Positions 61,193 to 64,000 of a DNA stretch of 64,000 nucleotides are shown here, piece by piece; the first letter of the stretch is position 1, and each line of letters starts with the position of its first letter. The notes under the pieces were generated by a model, which made no database searches, was not told the origin of the DNA, and saw only the letters and a program-made list of their open reading frames with translations. The position numbers were made by a program, and so were the translations under genes. Source of the DNA: Ancrocorticia sp047602305 (GTDB lineage: Bacteria; Actinomycetota; Actinomycetes; Actinomycetales; Actinomycetaceae); contig JASGHO010000001.1 of NCBI GenBank assembly GCA_047602305.1, positions 806,001-870,000 of the forward strand, given 5' to 3'.

Positions 61193-62185
61193 CTACTCAG
61201 CCGGAGGAACGGACAACGGGTAGTCCATGACGTACGTCTGGCCCACCCACTCAAACCCGAGATTCTCGAACGAAGCGACGGCGAGATTGGGATCGCTGGC
61301 GTTCGGATCGATGTCCGCATCCAGACCCGCGAACTCGATGCCGTCGCCCTGATAGGCGAGCATGGCAGAGTTGAGAAGCGACGTGAGGATGTTCTGGCCG
61401 CGCCACTCATTGTGAACCGCCACCTCGTCAATGTAACCCTCGGACCAGCCGCGAGCCTCCCAGTCCTGCTCGTAGCAGCTGGAAATAAGGTAACCCGCCA
61501 CGCGGGGACGATCACCGCGGCGATCCACGGCGATGAAGCTCCACGACTGCTCCAACCCATGATGCTGCGCCAACCACTGCTCCGGGCTGCGCGGAGGCAT
61601 CCCAGCAAGCTCGTAGTAGATGGCGTTATGCGCCTGGCGCGCCTCATCCAAGCGGTCGAGCGTCAGCGGCTCAATGGAGATAAAACTGGGCGTCTTAATC
61701 GGACCAATGGGCCGGTCAAGCGGGCGCCGCATCTGCACATACGAGCGATAGTGCCGGAACTCGGCGCGCTTCAACAAGTCCACCAGATACCCATGATCCG
61801 ACTCCACATGCATAAAAGCGCGCGCTCTACTCACCCCGAATGGGACAAGTTCCTGCGCCCGGGTCAACTGGATCTCCAAGAGCTGGCGCCCCAGGCCCCG
61901 GTTACGGAACTGCGGATGCACGCCACCCGAAAGAACCACGCCGACGTCGTCAGTATGGTTCACCGGCCTGCGGCTCAACCCGTAAGCAATGAGAGTGTTC
62001 TGCGGACCCCACACGGCCATGGCCCGCCAGGCATAGGCGGGGTCGAACGTCTCCAGAATCTCCTCGTACGAGCTACGGTAAGGAGTGCCATCACTCTCTT
62101 CCATGGCCTGTACCAGCAGGAAGATCTGGTCAGCTTGCGCCGGGCCGATAGGCACCCACGGCGGAAACTGCGAAACGCCATCCAT
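61193..62185 (-). CDS. Double GNAT-domain acetyltransferase
   Basis: 330-aa protein with two GNAT folds. Domain 1: GVVLSGGVHPQFRNRGLGRQ (acetyl-CoA motif A, R/QxxGxG). Domain 2: YIDEVAVHNEWRGQNILTSL, a degenerate motif A, followed by FAGLDADIDPNASDPNLAVA and FENLGFEWVGQTYVMDY. Related to mycothiol synthase-like and aminoglycoside-type tandem GNAT proteins; substrate unknown. AGGAGAACT precedes ATG 62185. Confidence 0.85.
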   Translation of the reverse strand: MDGVSQFPPWVPIGPAQADQIFLLVQAMEESDGTPYRSSYEEILETFDPAYAWRAMAVWGPQNTLIAYGLSRRPVNHTDDVGVVLSGGVHPQFRNRGLGRQLLEIQLTRAQELVPFGVSRARAFMHVESDHGYLVDLLKRAEFRHYRSYVQMRRPLDRPIGPIKTPSFISIEPLTLDRLDEARQAHNAIYYELAGMPPRSPEQWLAQHHGLEQSWSFIAVDRRGDRPRVAGYLISSCYEQDWEARGWSEGYIDEVAVHNEWRGQNILTSLLNSAMLAYQGDGIEFAGLDADIDPNASDPNLAVASFENLGFEWVGQTYVMDYPLSVPPAE

Positions 62186-62343
62186 AGTTCTCCTGACATG
62201 TTCAATGCTGTGAGTCTACCGGGATTCGAGGAAGAGAGCTCGAGGCACCCCTCCAATGTCTCATTGAAAGTCGCTCACAGGCCCACAACGCGTCTCGCCA
62301 TATGGATTGGTTGGGATGAGACGCGTTGCGATATCTCTGAGGG

Positions 62344-64000
62344 TCAGGCGTCGATCATATCCAGGCTGATGTTGTTCGCACCATCCACGATGAAATCGCG
62401 ACGGGGCGCCACCTCGTTACCCATGAGCAGCTCGAACACGCGCTCTGCCTCGCGCAACGCCTGCTCGTCCTCCATCCGGATTCGGCGCAGCGTACGCTTG
62501 GCCGGATCCATGGTGGTCTCGGCCAGCTGATGAGCATCCATCTCACCCAGACCCTTGTAACGCTGGATCGGCTCCTTGTAATGCTTGCCGGTGCGCTCCA
62601 GCTTCTTCAGCTCGCGGTACAGCTCCGCCTCGGAGTAGGTGTAGATGTACTGCCCCTTGCGACGGCCCGACCCGGCCACCTCGATACGATGCAGCGGCGG
62701 GACGGCGGCAAACACGCGGCCCGCCTCCACCAGGGGACGCATGTAGCGGAAGAAGAGCGTGAGCAGCAGGGTGCGGATGTGGGCGCCGTCCACGTCGGCA
62801 TCCGTCATCATGATGACCTTGCCGTAGCGTGCGGCGCTGAGATCAAAGGTGCGTCCGGATCCGGCGCCAACCACCTGGATCATCGCCGCCACCTCGGCGT
62901 TCTTCAGGATATCCGCCGGGGAGGCCTTCTGAACATTGAGGATCTTTCCGCGAATCGGCAGCAACGCCTGGAACTCCGAGTTGCGGGCCAGCTTCGCCGT
63001 ACCAAGGGCCGAATCACCCTCGACGATGAACAGTTCCGTCTGGTCCACGTTCTCGCTGCGGCAATCCGCCAGCTTCGCCGGGAAGCTGGATGATTCCAGC
63101 GCGTTCTTACGGCGCGAGATCTCCTTGTGCATGCGCGCCGCTACGCGGGCGCGCATCTCTGCCACGACCTTCTCCAGCAGGCGCTGGGTCTCGGTCTTCT
63201 GATCGCGCTTGGGCGAGGAGAGAACCGCCGCGAGTTCCTTCTCCACCACGTTGGAAACAATGGCACGCACCGGGGCGGTGCCAAGGATCTCCTTCGTCTG
63301 GCCCTCGAACTGCGGCTCGGGCACGCGCACGGTGATGACAGCGGTGAGACCTGCAAGGACATCGTCCTTCTCGATCTTGGGATCCTTCGCGGTGATCTTC
63401 AAGCGGCGGGCATTCGCCTCAATGAGCGAACGCATCACCTTCATGAGGCCCAGCTCAAAGCCACCCTGATGGGTACCACCGCCGGGCGTGGAGACGATAT
63501 TGACGAAGGACTTCTCCTCCGTGTCATAGCCAGTCCCCCAGCGCAACGAAATATCCACGCTACAGGTACGCTCAAGTTCGCGGGTCTTGAGATGGCCACT
63601 CTTCTTATCGAACACCTGCACGTTCTCCAGGAACGTGCCCTCCCCCTGCAACTTGATGGTGTCCGTGACCGCCGGATCCTTCGCCAGGAAATCCACAAAA
63701 TCGCGGGTGCCACCCTCGAAACAGAAAGACTCGGTGCGCGGGCCTGGCTCGATGAGGGTTGCCTCTGGTGAGGCATGGTCCGGCGTGGTTTGGCCGGCGG
63801 CTGTGACTGCTACTTCCGACGCGTTCATTCCGGAAACCCGGCCTCCAGCAGGCTTACCCCCAGCGGGCTGACCGCCCACCTTCTTGGTGATCGCCACGCC
63901 CGCGCGCTCATCAATAATGGTGATGTTGAGGCCGGGAATGAGGAAGGCCGTCTGGCGCACGCGCTGAACGAGCTCGTCATACTTGAACTGTGCGGAGGGA
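62344..64000 (-). CDS. parE: DNA topoisomerase IV subunit B (5' end outside window)
   Basis: C-terminal 552 residues of a GyrB/ParE protein. Transducer domain: FKYDELVQRVRQTAFLIPGL, STPGGGTHQGGFELGLMKVM. Toprim: LFIVEGDSALGTAKLARNSE, IRGKILNVQKASP and IMMTDADVDGAHIRTLLLTL. C-terminus: IQRYKGLGEMDAHQLAETTM. A Gly/Ala/Pro-rich insert of about 55 residues lies between IIDERAG and CFEGGTRDFVDF. Partner of the A subunit at 58628; the genes converge around the GNAT gene. The ATP-binding domain is beyond the window. Confidence 0.95.
   Translation of the reverse strand, partial: PSAQFKYDELVQRVRQTAFLIPGLNITIIDERAGVAITKKVGGQPAGGKPAGGRVSGMNASEVAVTAAGQTTPDHASPEATLIEPGPRTESFCFEGGTRDFVDFLAKDPAVTDTIKLQGEGTFLENVQVFDKKSGHLKTRELERTCSVDISLRWGTGYDTEEKSFVNIVSTPGGGTHQGGFELGLMKVMRSLIEANARRLKITAKDPKIEKDDVLAGLTAVITVRVPEPQFEGQTKEILGTAPVRAIVSNVVEKELAAVLSSPKRDQKTETQRLLEKVVAEMRARVAARMHKEISRRKNALESSSFPAKLADCRSENVDQTELFIVEGDSALGTAKLARNSEFQALLPIRGKILNVQKASPADILKNAEVAAMIQVVGAGSGRTFDLSAARYGKVIMMTDADVDGAHIRTLLLTLFFRYMRPLVEAGRVFAAVPPLHRIEVAGSGRRKGQYIYTYSEAELYRELKKLERTGKHYKEPIQRYKGLGEMDAHQLAETTMDPAKRTLRRIRMEDEQALREAERVFELLMGNEVAPRRDFIVDGANNISLDMIDA

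Overview
The window looks like chromosome from a high-GC Gram-positive bacterium (Actinomycetota), most plausibly a small-genome Actinomycetaceae-type organism. The evidence is a mostly GC-rich sequence and several actinobacteria-restricted families: SepH, DUF3000, DUF4193, DUF5998, and the block DUF3710 / OB-fold / DUF3159 / two TrkA / APC permease / TrmA-like methyltransferase. A DUF222-HNH gene and many apparently leaderless genes point the same way. No rRNA, CRISPR array, insertion sequence or recognisable prophage was seen. Species-level identity cannot be read from the sequence.

Layout. 1-6.2 kb: partial NUDIX gene (-), a 72-bp inverted-repeat element, an ABC-2 exporter with a co-transcribed NarL-type two-component system, and an ABC-F protein behind a structured leader. 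6.2-10.5 kb: DUF222-HNH nuclease (-) with a LexA-like box, a small P-loop kinase, a DUF1877 protein, and a frameshifted proline-iminopeptidase-like gene. 10.5-13.7 kb: complete four-gene OpuC-type osmoprotectant importer. 13.8-19 kb: GH31 glycosidase (-), alpha/beta-hydrolase-like protein, cupin, second copy of the 72-bp element, AbiEi/DUF559-like protein (-). 19-20.1 kb: seven tRNA genes. 20.3-25.6 kb: GH3 lipoprotein (-), then an XRE-ImmA/IrrE peptidase plus PIN-like nuclease pair set against a truncated alpha/beta hydrolase, then a NUDIX gene. 25.6-32.1 kb: Na/Pi cotransporter (-), SatD-like regulator (-) with twin operators, GlgX, DUF3000, RNase D.

32.1-38.3 kb is the most distinctive stretch. 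It is lower in GC and holds a YiiX/NlpC-like secreted hydrolase, two paralogous lipoproteins, an ECF sigma factor, a membrane protein that is probably its anti-sigma factor, and a secreted I36-type inhibitor-like protein. The hydrolase and the second lipoprotein share a duplicated promoter plus leader. That leader folds into three hairpins with compensatory base changes, and the last hairpin contains the ribosome-binding site.

38.5-64 kb returns to core genome: acyltransferase-3/SGNH protein, a lipoprotein, dxs (-), a serpin lipoprotein (-), aconitase (-) with an 18-bp palindrome upstream, the TrmA-like methyltransferase and potassium-uptake block, sepH, thymidine kinase, a phosphodiesterase-like protein, DUF5998, topoisomerase IV subunit A, a double GNAT protein, and topoisomerase IV subunit B (partial). 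A 15-bp word, GACGACGACGGCG[CT]C, recurs in at least six intergenic gaps.
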